Of a DNA stretch of 64,000 nucleotides, positions 35,493-43,520 are shown in pieces (within the stretch, counting starts at the first letter, position 1; every line of letters starts with the position of its first letter). The stretch is from assembly GCF_003892345.1 (NCBI RefSeq), contig NZ_RRUE01000001.1, positions 1 through 64,000 of the forward strand, given 5' to 3'. The position numbers and the translations under genes are program-made. The notes beneath the pieces are model-generated. The model was not told the DNA's origin and did not search any database. It saw only the letters and a program-made list of their open reading frames with translations. Source of the DNA: Lautropia dentalis. GTDB taxonomy: Bacteria > Pseudomonadota > Gammaproteobacteria > Burkholderiales > Burkholderiaceae_E.

Positions 35493-35550
35493 CATTGATC
35501 GTTGCGTCGTTATGGTGTAACGGCAGCCTGTTTTTGCGCCAGGCTGTGCT

Positions 35551-36933
35551 TCAGCCCCCCATGCCCGGCATGCCGCCGCCGCCCATCAGGCCCTTCATGC
35601 CCTTCATGGCGCGCATCATTTTGGCCAGGCCGCCCTTCTGCATCTTCTTCATGACCGACTGCATCTGCGAGAACTGGTTGAGCAGCCGGTTGACCTCGTG
35701 CACGGCCACGCCGGCGCCGGTGGCGATGCGGCGCTTGCGGGCGGCCTTGATCAGCTCGGGCTTGTGACGCTCGGCCGGCGTCATGGCGTGGATGATGCCC
35801 TGCATGCGGCGCATGTCGCGCTCGGCCTTGTCCATGTCCTGCGCGGTGGCCTTGCCCTGGATTTCGGCGGGCATCTTCTCCATCAGCGAGCTGAGGCCGC
35901 CCAGCTTCTTCATCTGGCTGATCTGCGCCAGGAAGTCGTTCAGATCGAAGCCGGCACCACTCTTGAACTTGCTGGCCAGTTCGGCGGCGGCCTCGTGGTC
36001 CACATTGGCCTGTGCCTGCTCGACCAGGGCGACGATGTCGCCCATGCCGAGGATGCGGTTGGCCATGCGGTCCGGGTGGAACACATCCAGCCCGGTGAGC
36101 TTCTCGCCCACGCCTACGAACTTGATCGGCTTGCCGGTGATGGCCTTGACCGACAGCGCGGCACCGCCACGGGAGTCACCGTCGAGCTTGGTGAGCACCA
36201 CGCCGGTCAGCGGCAGCGTTTCGCTGAACGCCTTCGCGGTGTTGACGGCATCCTGACCCTGCATGGCATCGACGACGAACAGCGTCTCGACTGGATTCAG
36301 GGTGTCGTGCAGCAGGCGGATCTCGTCCATCATGGCCTGGTCGATGCCCAGCCGGCCGGCCGTGTCGACGATCAGCACGTCGTGGTAGTGGTTCTTCGCC
36401 CATTCCACCGCCGCGCGGGCGATGTCGGTGGGCTTCTGGTCGGGCTGCGACGGGAAGAAGTCCACGCCGGCCTGACCGGCCACGGTGCGCAGCTGCTCGA
36501 TGGCGGCCGGGCGGTACACGTCGCACGACACCACCAGCACCTTCTTCCTGCGGTTTTCGGTGAGCCATTTGCCGATCTTGCCCACCGTGGTGGTCTTGCC
36601 GGCGCCCTGCAGGCCGGCCATCAGGATGATGGCGGGCGGCTTGCTGGCCAGATCCAGTTCGGCCGTCTCGCCGCCGATCAGGTCGATCAGCGCGTTGTGC
36701 ACGATGCCCACCAGCGCCTGTCCGGGGCTGAGCGACTGCAGCACTTCCTGGCCCAGCGCCTTTTCCTTGACCTGGGCGATGAAATCGCGCACCACCGGCA
36801 GGGCCACATCGGCCTCCAGCAGAGCGATGCGGATTTCGCGCAGCATTTCCTGCGTGTTGGTTTCGGTGAGGCGGGCCTCGCCGCGCATGGTCTTGACGAT
36901 GCGCGCCAGGCGCTGGGACAGACTGTCGAACAT
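35551..36933 (-). CDS. ffh: signal recognition particle protein Ffh
   Basis: A 460-residue SRP54 GTPase that, with 4.5S RNA, delivers ribosomes making membrane proteins to FtsY. The N domain is 1-95; the G domain carries GLQGAGKTTT (107-116), DTAGRL and TKLDGD. The Met-rich M domain ends QMQSVMKKMQKGG then a GGGGMPGMGG tail. Length and motifs are normal. It is divergent from the ypjD-like gene. Confidence 0.97.
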   Translation of the reverse strand: MFDSLSQRLARIVKTMRGEARLTETNTQEMLREIRIALLEADVALPVVRDFIAQVKEKALGQEVLQSLSPGQALVGIVHNALIDLIGGETAELDLASKPPAIILMAGLQGAGKTTTVGKIGKWLTENRRKKVLVVSCDVYRPAAIEQLRTVAGQAGVDFFPSQPDQKPTDIARAAVEWAKNHYHDVLIVDTAGRLGIDQAMMDEIRLLHDTLNPVETLFVVDAMQGQDAVNTAKAFSETLPLTGVVLTKLDGDSRGGAALSVKAITGKPIKFVGVGEKLTGLDVFHPDRMANRILGMGDIVALVEQAQANVDHEAAAELASKFKSGAGFDLNDFLAQISQMKKLGGLSSLMEKMPAEIQGKATAQDMDKAERDMRRMQGIIHAMTPAERHKPELIKAARKRRIATGAGVAVHEVNRLLNQFSQMQSVMKKMQKGGLAKMMRAMKGMKGLMGGGGMPGMGG

Positions 36934-37307
36934 GGGCTATGCGGCCGGGGGCCGTTCAGAGGGACGTGGCAAAGGGAAAGGTGCAGAAATGGCTGCCGTG
37001 CCGCGGTGCGCCGCCCGTGTGCGGGGCGCTGCGCTGCCCGTACATGCCGGGAGCAACCTCGACATGCGGCCCAGCCCCGACAGCCGGGAGCCGTACCGGA
37101 AAGACCATGTCGCTGGCGGCTCCGACGATGCAGTGCCCGCCCCCGATACGCGGGAGCCGCACCGGACAGGCCGGCGCCGGGTACGCGGCGGAATCCGTGT
37201 GGCAGGAAACACAATAGCGGAACCGCCCGGCGCCCCGCAAGGGCTGCCTGCGCGGCCATTCCCCGGATGCTTTCCTTGTGCCGGGCTTTCCAAGGTAAAC
37301 TGCGGCA

Positions 37308-38252
37308 GTGGGCATTGTACTGATTCTCCTCTTCGTGGCGGTTGGGCTTTACGCACTGGTCTTCTGGCGCGCTCTGATACATGACGCGCAGAACAGGGCG
37401 CGCAGCGCCCATGCCGCGCGGTCTGCGCATGCCATGCCGTCCGCATCGCCTGCCCCATCTGCTTCGCCTGCACCGGCCCCCGCGCGATCCCCGGCTGCAT
37501 CGCCCGGGGGCGGACGCCGCCGCGATCCACTGCTGGGGGCTGCCCTGCTGGCACACATGGCGGTGCTGCTCTGGCCCTGGCACGAAGATGTCTTCCATTT
37601 CGGCTTTGCCTACCTGCTGTCGGCCACCGTCTGGATTGCGCTGGTGCTCATCTGGCTCGAAAGCCGGCACATGGTCATCGGCCGCCTGCCCGTGCTGCTG
37701 GCGCCGCTGGCCATGGTCGTGGTGGTGCTGCCGCAGTTCTTTCCCGGGGCCGGTTTTCCGCTGCACCAGCAGGCGCCGTTCTTCGTGCCGCATCTGGTCA
37801 TCGGTACGCTCGCCTATGGCGTGGTGTTTCTGGCCGCACTGCAGGCCCTGCTGATGGCGGCGGCCGAACACCGGCTGCATCCGCGCCGGCAGGAGCGCCC
37901 CGGTCCGCTCACCGCACTGCTCGCGCGTGGCCATCAGGCGCTGCCGCCCCTCATGGTGCTCGAGCGCATGCTCTTCAGGGTGATCAGCGTGGCCTTCGTG
38001 CTGCTGCTGCTCACCACGGTCAGCGGCAACGTGTTCAGCGAGGAAATCTTCGGCCGCCCGCTCACCTTCAATCACAAGACGGTGTTTTCGCTGGTGGCCA
38101 CCGTGTTCTTCGGGCTGCTGCTGCTGGGGCGGCGCCTGTGGGGCTGGCGGGGCCGGCTGGCCATCCGGCTCACGCTGGGGGGCTTCATCCTGCTGCTGCT
38201 GTCCTACGTGGGCAGCCGCTTCGTGCTGGAAGTGATCCTCAACCGGATCTAG
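37308..38252 (+). CDS. YpjD/CcsA-family membrane protein
   Basis: A 314-residue protein with about eight membrane helices. It belongs to the CcsA/YpjD cytochrome c assembly-like family, with a HLVIGTLAYGVVFLAALQALL helix and the NHKTVFSLVATVFFGLLLLGR segment with the conserved His. YpjD-type members usually accompany ffh and have an unclear role; in E. coli YpjD is linked to membrane stress. An Ala/Ser/Pro-rich loop (31-70) between helices 1 and 2 is longer than usual. The start is GTG 37308. The 374-bp gap to ffh holds GC-rich sequence with no further feature I can defend. Confidence 0.85.
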   Translation: MGIVLILLFVAVGLYALVFWRALIHDAQNRARSAHAARSAHAMPSASPAPSASPAPAPARSPAASPGGGRRRDPLLGAALLAHMAVLLWPWHEDVFHFGFAYLLSATVWIALVLIWLESRHMVIGRLPVLLAPLAMVVVVLPQFFPGAGFPLHQQAPFFVPHLVIGTLAYGVVFLAALQALLMAAAEHRLHPRRQERPGPLTALLARGHQALPPLMVLERMLFRVISVAFVLLLLTTVSGNVFSEEIFGRPLTFNHKTVFSLVATVFFGLLLLGRRLWGWRGRLAIRLTLGGFILLLLSYVGSRFVLEVILNRI

Positions 38253-38280
38253 CGCGTGTCATGGATGCATTCATGATGCC
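38252..38280 (-). repeat. dispersed repeat copy
   Basis: Minus-strand ATCCATGACACGC (one mismatch from the core) directly after the ypjD-like stop. It is inverted relative to the copy at 38399 and brackets the MITE-like element. Confidence 0.6.
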
Positions 38281-38290
38281 TCGTGGCACA

Positions 38291-38391
38291 GGGAAACCCT
38301 GCAAAAGTCTGCGAGCGTTTTTGACCCAGGATCGCCCGGTCATGGAGGCCAGCGTGTCGCAGGACTTTTGCAGAGGCTTCCGGGGCCGGGG
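38291..38391. mobile_element. short MITE-like element (derivative)
   Basis: About 101 bp with imperfect inverted ends: GGAAACCCTGCAAAAGTC on the left and, reversed, GGAAGCCTCTGCAAAAGTC on the right. The next stretch on the left (TGCGAGCG..CCCAGGATCG) is shared with the longer element at 43310-43471. It contains no gene, so it is probably a deleted non-autonomous element. Confidence 0.6.
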
Positions 38392-38398
38392 CCAGCAC

Positions 38399-38424
38399 AG
38401 GGACGAAGGGTCCATGACACGGCC
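38399..38424 (+). repeat. dispersed repeat copy
   Basis: AGGGACGAAGGGTCCATGAC then ACGGCC, 12 of 13 core positions. It lies between the MITE-like element and the next gene. Confidence 0.6.
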
Positions 38425-38465
38425 ATCGGCCATGACGCTCATCATTTCGACGGTTTGCCATCATC

Positions 38466-38798
38466 GTGGGTAAATTCTTTTTCTGGACGCTGGTCGTCTG
38501 CCTCATCGTCATGTTTCTGCGCCGCCAGGGGGCGCTGGCCCGCGCACGTCGCGAGATGCAGCAGCGGCCTGCCGGTACGGCCGGGCCTGGCGGTTTTGCC
38601 GGCAGGGCAGGTTCCGCCCGTGGCAACAGTGCGGATGATCTGGCCACCTCGCAGAACCCCGACGTGATGATGTCGTGCGCGGTCTGCGGCGTGCACCTGC
38701 CGGCCTCCGAAGCCATCTTCGCGCACGGACACGTGTTCTGCTGCGAGGAACACCTGGCGCAGGGGCGCAACCTGCGCGCCGGCCAGCGTCTCGAATGA
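38466..38798 (+). CDS. PP0621-family small protein
   Basis: A 110-residue protein of the PP0621 type. A single N-terminal membrane helix (FFFWTLVVCLIVMFL) is followed by a Gly/Ala-rich linker and a C-terminal metal-binding-like domain with MMSCAVCGVHLPASEA, HGHVFCCEEH, that is CxxC plus CC with nearby His. The start is GTG 38466. Members sit between ypjD and pilS in related genomes. Function is unknown; a zinc ribbon is inferred from the cysteines. Confidence 0.85.
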   Translation: MGKFFFWTLVVCLIVMFLRRQGALARARREMQQRPAGTAGPGGFAGRAGSARGNSADDLATSQNPDVMMSCAVCGVHLPASEAIFAHGHVFCCEEHLAQGRNLRAGQRLE

Positions 38799-38811
38799 CG
38801 TGGCATCCCCC

Positions 38812-38911
38812 CGGTCTGGTGACTGCATGACACATCTGCGGCATGCTGCGCGGAATTGGCCATGGCCGGCCCATTCGCGGTCTGGTGACTGCATGTCATA
38901 TCCGTGGCATG
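38812..38911 (+). repeat. pair of 34-bp direct repeats upstream of pilS
   Basis: The units at 38812-38845 and 38878-38911 start CGGTCTGGTGACTGCATG and end GGCATG, matching at about 30 of 34 positions, 66 bp apart. They lie 107-206 bp before the pilS start and may be regulatory or remnants of duplication. Confidence 0.7.
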
Positions 38912-39017
38912 GCACCCGCCCGGCACAGGTTATCCGCCCCACACGGGTTATATACCCTGCATCGCCGGCGAGGGACATGCAGGCGACCGGCTCAATGTCT
39001 TTTCGTGCAGGACTGAC

Positions 39018-40814
39018 GTGGCACTGACTCCCCAGGACCTGCCGCTGCAGCAGGCCAGCACCTTCTGGACTTCGCTCCGCTATCTGGCCGACGGGCGTTT
39101 CATCATCGCCCTGCTGCTGCTCATCTACATTCCCGTGCTGGGGCCCGACACCACGTCCGCGCAGCCCTTCCAGCGCAGCCTCTTCATCAGCCTCACCGCG
39201 TTCTACATGGGCTTTGCGGTGCTGTGCTCCGTGGCCGTGCGCCGGGTGCGGCGCGGATTTTCCTTCCAGCTGTTCACGCAGGTCACGATCGATGTGCTGG
39301 TGCTGGGACTGATCGTCTATGCCAGCAACGGCCGCAGTGGTCTGGGAGCGCTGCTGATCACGCCGGTGGCGGGGGTGGCCATCCTGTCGCACACCATGCC
39401 GGCACTGGGCGTGGCGGCGGCCGCATCGATGATCCTGCTGGGCGAGACCACGCTGCGCATCCTGCAGCGCCACGAAATGGGGGCCGCGTCCATCGGCAAC
39501 GAACTGATGGTGGCGGCTTTCATCAGTGCCACGCTGTTCTTCACGGCGCTGGTGATCAGCCGGCTCGCCCGGCGCCTGGCCATGCAGGAGCGGCTGGCCA
39601 TCCGTCGCGGTGAAGACCTGCGCAACCAGCGGGCCATTCATGCGCTGGTGGTGGCCGAGCTGGACCAGGGCGTGATCGTGTTCGACCCGCGCGGGGTGCC
39701 GCGCGACATGAATCCGCGCGCGCGCCGCATGCTCAACCTGCCTTCGGGCACGCCGGTGTCGCAGGCCGATCCGCAGACCCTCGATGCCCTGCGCCAGCTG
39801 CTGGCCTCGCCGGCCAATGTGGCCGACCTGCAGATCCGCCGCCGGGGGGAGAGCACCCGGCTGCGTGCCCGCGTGCTGACGGGGGGGAACATCCCCATCG
39901 ACGAGCTTGGTGAGACGCCATACTATACGGATGCCGATAACGGCCAGGGCGGCCGACCCCTGCTGGACCGCGTGGTGCTGCTCGAAGACCTCAAGCGCAT
40001 CGAGGACCAGGCCCAGCAGCTCAAGCTGGCGTCGATGGGGCGGCTGTCGGCGTCCATCGCCCACGAAATCCGCAACCCGCTGGCCGCCATCCGCCATGCC
40101 GGGGCGCTGCTGGGTGAACAGGCCGACCTGCACGGCAGCTCCGCCCAGAAGCGCCTGACCGACATCATCGAAAAAAGCACGCTGCGCATCGACCGCATCG
40201 TCGAGGATGTCCTGTCCATGGCCCGCCGGGGGGCGATGCGCGAGGCGCTGGACCTGCCCGACTTCATGGCGCAGTTCATGCCGGAATTTCTGGCCAATGC
40301 TCAGGCCTCCGGCGCACAGACGGTGGCGCCGGAGGGCGAATCGCGCATCAGCCTGCGTTTCGACAGCACGGCGGCCTGTGCATTCGACCCGAACCACCTG
40401 CGTCAGGTGCTGGTGAACCTGCTGTCCAACGGGCTGCGCTATGCCTCGAACGCGCCGGGCGCCGTGCTGCTGCTCTGGACGCAGACGGCCGCCGGGGTGT
40501 CGCAGCTGTGGGTGCTCGACGACGGGCCGGGCATTGCCCCGGAGCGCCGCGTGCATCTGTTCGAACCTTTCTTCACCACCGAATCCCGTGGCACCGGCCT
40601 GGGCCTGCACCTGACGCAGGAACTGTGCACCGCCAACGGGGCTTCCATCCGCTACGAGGCGCCGCTGATGCTGCCGGCCGACATCCAGAGCCGTTACGGC
40701 GCAGGTTTTCTGATCACGCCTGCCCAGGGGGCCCTGACGGTGCAGACCCAGCGCGAGGACGAATGCGTCCATGACACGCGCCATGCATCCGGACAACCCG
40801 CCGGGGCCGCCTGA
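39018..40814 (+). CDS. pilS: type IV pilus sensor kinase PilS
   Basis: A 598-residue kinase. Six membrane helices lie between about 25 and 185, then a PAS domain (205-330) and the H-box SMGRLSASIAHEIRNPLAAI with His349. The ATPase has the N-box VLVNLLSNGLRYAS, DDGPGI and the GTGLGLHL G2 box. PilS acts with PilR and sigma-54 to control pilin expression. GTG 39018 is my choice since upstream sequence is repeat-derived. The last codons (REDECVHDTRHASG) are encoded by a copy of the dispersed repeat, which has therefore extended or replaced the natural C-terminus. Confidence 0.88.
   Translation: MALTPQDLPLQQASTFWTSLRYLADGRFIIALLLLIYIPVLGPDTTSAQPFQRSLFISLTAFYMGFAVLCSVAVRRVRRGFSFQLFTQVTIDVLVLGLIVYASNGRSGLGALLITPVAGVAILSHTMPALGVAAAASMILLGETTLRILQRHEMGAASIGNELMVAAFISATLFFTALVISRLARRLAMQERLAIRRGEDLRNQRAIHALVVAELDQGVIVFDPRGVPRDMNPRARRMLNLPSGTPVSQADPQTLDALRQLLASPANVADLQIRRRGESTRLRARVLTGGNIPIDELGETPYYTDADNGQGGRPLLDRVVLLEDLKRIEDQAQQLKLASMGRLSASIAHEIRNPLAAIRHAGALLGEQADLHGSSAQKRLTDIIEKSTLRIDRIVEDVLSMARRGAMREALDLPDFMAQFMPEFLANAQASGAQTVAPEGESRISLRFDSTAACAFDPNHLRQVLVNLLSNGLRYASNAPGAVLLLWTQTAAGVSQLWVLDDGPGIAPERRVHLFEPFFTTESRGTGLGLHLTQELCTANGASIRYEAPLMLPADIQSRYGAGFLITPAQGALTVQTQREDECVHDTRHASGQPAGAA
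40755..40782 (+). repeat. dispersed repeat copy inside pilS 3' end
   Basis: GAGGACGAATGCGTCCATGA then CACGCGCC, an exact copy of the 13-bp core, lying within coding sequence. Confidence 0.65.
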
Positions 40815-40855
40815 AGACCATCCGGTACCTGCCGATTTTTGGGAGAATGACAGCC

Positions 40856-42373
40856 ATGAATACCGCTCCGGGAAATGCACGCCACCCGTCCGCCCGCCCG
40901 GCACGCGTGCTGGTGGTCGATGACGAGGAAAGCCTGCGCGAACTGCTGGAACTGACCCTGCAGGGCATGGGGCTGGATGTGGACGTGGCCGCGGATCTGG
41001 CCCAGGCCCGGGCACTGCTCGGGAACCATCGCTATTCGCTGTGCCTGACCGACATGCGTCTGCCCGACGGCAATGGACTGGATCTGGTGCGGCTGATCAA
41101 TACCCAGTGGCGCGACACACCGGTGGCGGTGATCACTGCCTATGCCAGCGCCGAAAATGCGGTGGCCGCCCTGAAGGCCGGTGCCTTCGATTATCTGAAC
41201 AAACCGGTGGGACTGGATGCGCTGCGCACGCTGGTGCGCTCGGCCCTCAAATCCCTCGATGCACCGGCCGGTCGCCAGAGTGCCACCCCGGCCGCCGCAC
41301 CGGTGTCCAGCGCCCGCACGCAGCTGCTGGGCACGTCGCCGGCCATCGATGCGGTGCGCGTGTCCATTGCCCACATGGCACGCAGCATGGCACCGGTGCA
41401 TGTGACGGGCGAATCCGGTTCCGGCAAGGAGCTGGCGGCGCGCCTCATTCACCAGCTCAGCGGCCGGGCCGAAGGGCCGTTCATTGCGGTCAACTGTGGT
41501 GCCATTCCCGAAAACCTGATGGAGTCGGAATTCTTCGGTTACCGCAAGGGTGCATTCACCGGGGCCGATGCCGACCGGATCGGTTTCTTCATGGCGGCCA
41601 ACGGGGGCACGCTGTTTCTCGATGAGGTGGCCGACCTGCCGCTGGCCATGCAGGTCAAGCTGCTGCGGGCCATTCAGGAAAAACGCATCCGCAAGGTGGG
41701 GGCCGTGGCCGAAGAGGCGGTGGATGTGCGCATCGTCAGCGCCACCCACCAGAATCTGGCACAGTGCGTGACGCAGGGCCGTTTCCGGCAGGACCTTTTC
41801 TATCGTCTGAACGTGATCGAGCTGCGCATGCCCGCGCTGCGCGAGCGGCAGGAGGACGTGGGCATTCTGTCGGATGCCATTCTGCAGCGTCTGGCAGCGC
41901 GTGCCGGCCTGCAGGCGGTGCCGCAGCTTTCCAGCATGGCGCTGCGCTACCTGCAGGGCTATCCGTTTCCCGGCAACGTGCGTGAGCTGGAAAACATTCT
42001 GGAGCGCGCCCTGGCGTTTTCCGATGGCCGCGTGATCAACGTCGAGGATCTGGGCCTGCGTCCGGCCGTGTCGGCGGAAGAAGAACGCGAACCTGCACTG
42101 CCCGACGAAACCGCTGGCCGTCCGGTCATGGACGGGGTGCACGGCACGGGAATGCCCGGGCGGGGCGCAGAGGATGCGTCCGGTGTGGCGGGACAGGGCT
42201 GGCGCATGGTCGATGGCATCCCCAGCTCGCTGCCCGATTATCTCGACCAGATGGAACGCGATGCCATCATGGCGGCACTGGAACGCACGGGGCACAATCG
42301 CACGGCCGCCGCGCGGCTGCTGGGCATCACGTTCCGCGCATTGCGCTACCGGCTGCAGCGGCTGGGCATGTGA
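40856..42373 (+). CDS. pilR: sigma-54-dependent response regulator PilR
   Basis: A 505-residue NtrC-family activator. The receiver has Asp66 as phospho-acceptor. The AAA+ domain shows GESGSGKELAARLIH (Walker A), the sigma-54 contact loop GAFTGAD and Walker B GGTLFLDEVADLP. The C-terminal Fis-type helix-turn-helix is GHNRTAAARLLGITFRALRYRL. A Gly/Glu-rich linker (about 405-450) precedes it. ATG 40856 has GGGAG 10 bp upstream; an ATG three codons earlier is also possible. It follows pilS and should activate pilin genes elsewhere. Confidence 0.92.
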   Translation: MNTAPGNARHPSARPARVLVVDDEESLRELLELTLQGMGLDVDVAADLAQARALLGNHRYSLCLTDMRLPDGNGLDLVRLINTQWRDTPVAVITAYASAENAVAALKAGAFDYLNKPVGLDALRTLVRSALKSLDAPAGRQSATPAAAPVSSARTQLLGTSPAIDAVRVSIAHMARSMAPVHVTGESGSGKELAARLIHQLSGRAEGPFIAVNCGAIPENLMESEFFGYRKGAFTGADADRIGFFMAANGGTLFLDEVADLPLAMQVKLLRAIQEKRIRKVGAVAEEAVDVRIVSATHQNLAQCVTQGRFRQDLFYRLNVIELRMPALRERQEDVGILSDAILQRLAARAGLQAVPQLSSMALRYLQGYPFPGNVRELENILERALAFSDGRVINVEDLGLRPAVSAEEEREPALPDETAGRPVMDGVHGTGMPGRGAEDASGVAGQGWRMVDGIPSSLPDYLDQMERDAIMAALERTGHNRTAAARLLGITFRALRYRLQRLGM

Positions 42374-42401
42374 ACAATGGGCGGATGGGAGGTGGCACAC
42401 C

Positions 42402-43013
42402 ATGAATGATCAGGACCATATCCAGTATCGGGATGGTGTCCCACCGCACTGCCCGGCGCCCTGGCTGCCCGGCATGCGCATCATCGACAGTCCCAATTTC
42501 GATGAACGTCCGCCCGGCACGGTCATCGATACGGTGATCCTGCACTACATCAGCCTGCCGCCCGAACATTTCTCGGGGGATGCCGTTGCCCGCCTCTTTA
42601 CCAACAGCCTGGATGCATCGGCCCATCCCGGTTTTGCGGGGCTGGAAGGCTTGAGGGTGTCGTCGCACTTTTTCCTGCGCCGCCATGGCGGACTGGTGCA
42701 GTTCGTTCCCCCCGAAAAACGGGCGTGGCATGCAGGTGTATCCCGCCTGCTGGATCGTGAGCGCTGCAACGACTTCTCCATCGGTATCGAACTGGAGGGC
42801 AGCAGCCACCGCCCGTTCACCGACACACAATACCGCCGCCTGCAGCAGCTGCTGGCGCGGCTGTTTGCTGCCTGGCCCATCCGGTACATTGCCGGGCACA
42901 GCGACGTGGCACCCGGCCGCAAGGAAGATCCCGGGCCTTATTTTGAATGGCCGCGCCTGCAATCCGTGCTGGACGCGCACGGGGTGGTGCGCCCATTTGG
43001 GGATGCCCCCTGA
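42402..43013 (+). CDS. ampD: 1,6-anhydro-N-acetylmuramyl-L-alanine amidase AmpD
   Basis: A 203-residue cytoplasmic zinc amidase that removes the peptide from anhydro-muropeptides during cell-wall recycling. Zinc ligands are the first His in VILHYISLP and His plus Asp in GHSDVAPGRKEDPG; WHAGVS and the NDFSIGIELEG strand are family marks. GGGAGG precedes ATG 42402. In other bacteria AmpD loss derepresses beta-lactamase. It works upstream of Mpl (55006-56523) in the same recycling route. Confidence 0.95.
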   Translation: MNDQDHIQYRDGVPPHCPAPWLPGMRIIDSPNFDERPPGTVIDTVILHYISLPPEHFSGDAVARLFTNSLDASAHPGFAGLEGLRVSSHFFLRRHGGLVQFVPPEKRAWHAGVSRLLDRERCNDFSIGIELEGSSHRPFTDTQYRRLQQLLARLFAAWPIRYIAGHSDVAPGRKEDPGPYFEWPRLQSVLDAHGVVRPFGDAP

Positions 43014-43309
43014 CGTTTCCGGTCATGTACTGCCGGGGGTGTGCAGGCGGGACGGGCGACATCAGGTGGTGTGAAACCTGGGGGTAATTGAGGATATTCG
43101 GGGGATTTTTTGGGGTTCGGGCTGCAAAATGCCCCGGAAGTGCCCCCGAAGTTCGTGGATAACATTGCAATATACATATTGCTCACGTTATGATCGGGCC
43201 ATTCTGCTTTCCCGGACGGCTCTGCCTGACGTGGACAATCTCCCGGCAGGACTTTTCCGGCCAGGAAAGCGTGACCACTTCGGGGGCGGTCGTCGCCCCC
43301 TTCACGCTA

Positions 43310-43471
43310 GGGACCCTCTGCAAAAGTCTGCGAGCACTTTGAGCCCAGGATCGGGATGAGCCAGAAGGCGCCATTTGTCGGCAATAGCAGGGCTATTGGC
43401 GACAAATGGCAACGCACTGGATCGCCCGAGCATGGGAATCAAAGTGCCGCAGGACTTTTGCAGAGGGTCCC
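43310..43471. mobile_element. MITE-like element, about 162 bp
   Basis: Inverted ends GGGACCCTCTGCAAAAGTC match exactly for 19 bp, and the similarity extends to about 33 bp (to CACTTTGA) with a small shift. The centre has a hairpin: GCCATTTGTCG (43370-43380) with CGACAAATGGC (43400-43410), then CAATAGC/GCTATTG with a 3-nt loop. There is no coding sequence. The ends resemble those I recall for some IS5-group elements (CTTTGCAAAA type), so trans-mobilisation is possible. I found no clear target duplication. It sits about 50 bp before the AT-hook protein gene and may supply or disturb its promoter. Confidence 0.65.
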
Positions 43472-43520
43472 TGGATCGGCCAATTGGCATGACCTGTCAT
43501 TCCTGTTCGAGGAGCTTCTG

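Noticed and set aside
43310-43471. Target-site duplication for the MITE-like element
   Set aside because: Flanks CTA and TGG do not match. The similarity just outside the ends is inverted (CTAGGG / CCCTGG), so it is part of the terminal repeat rather than a duplication.
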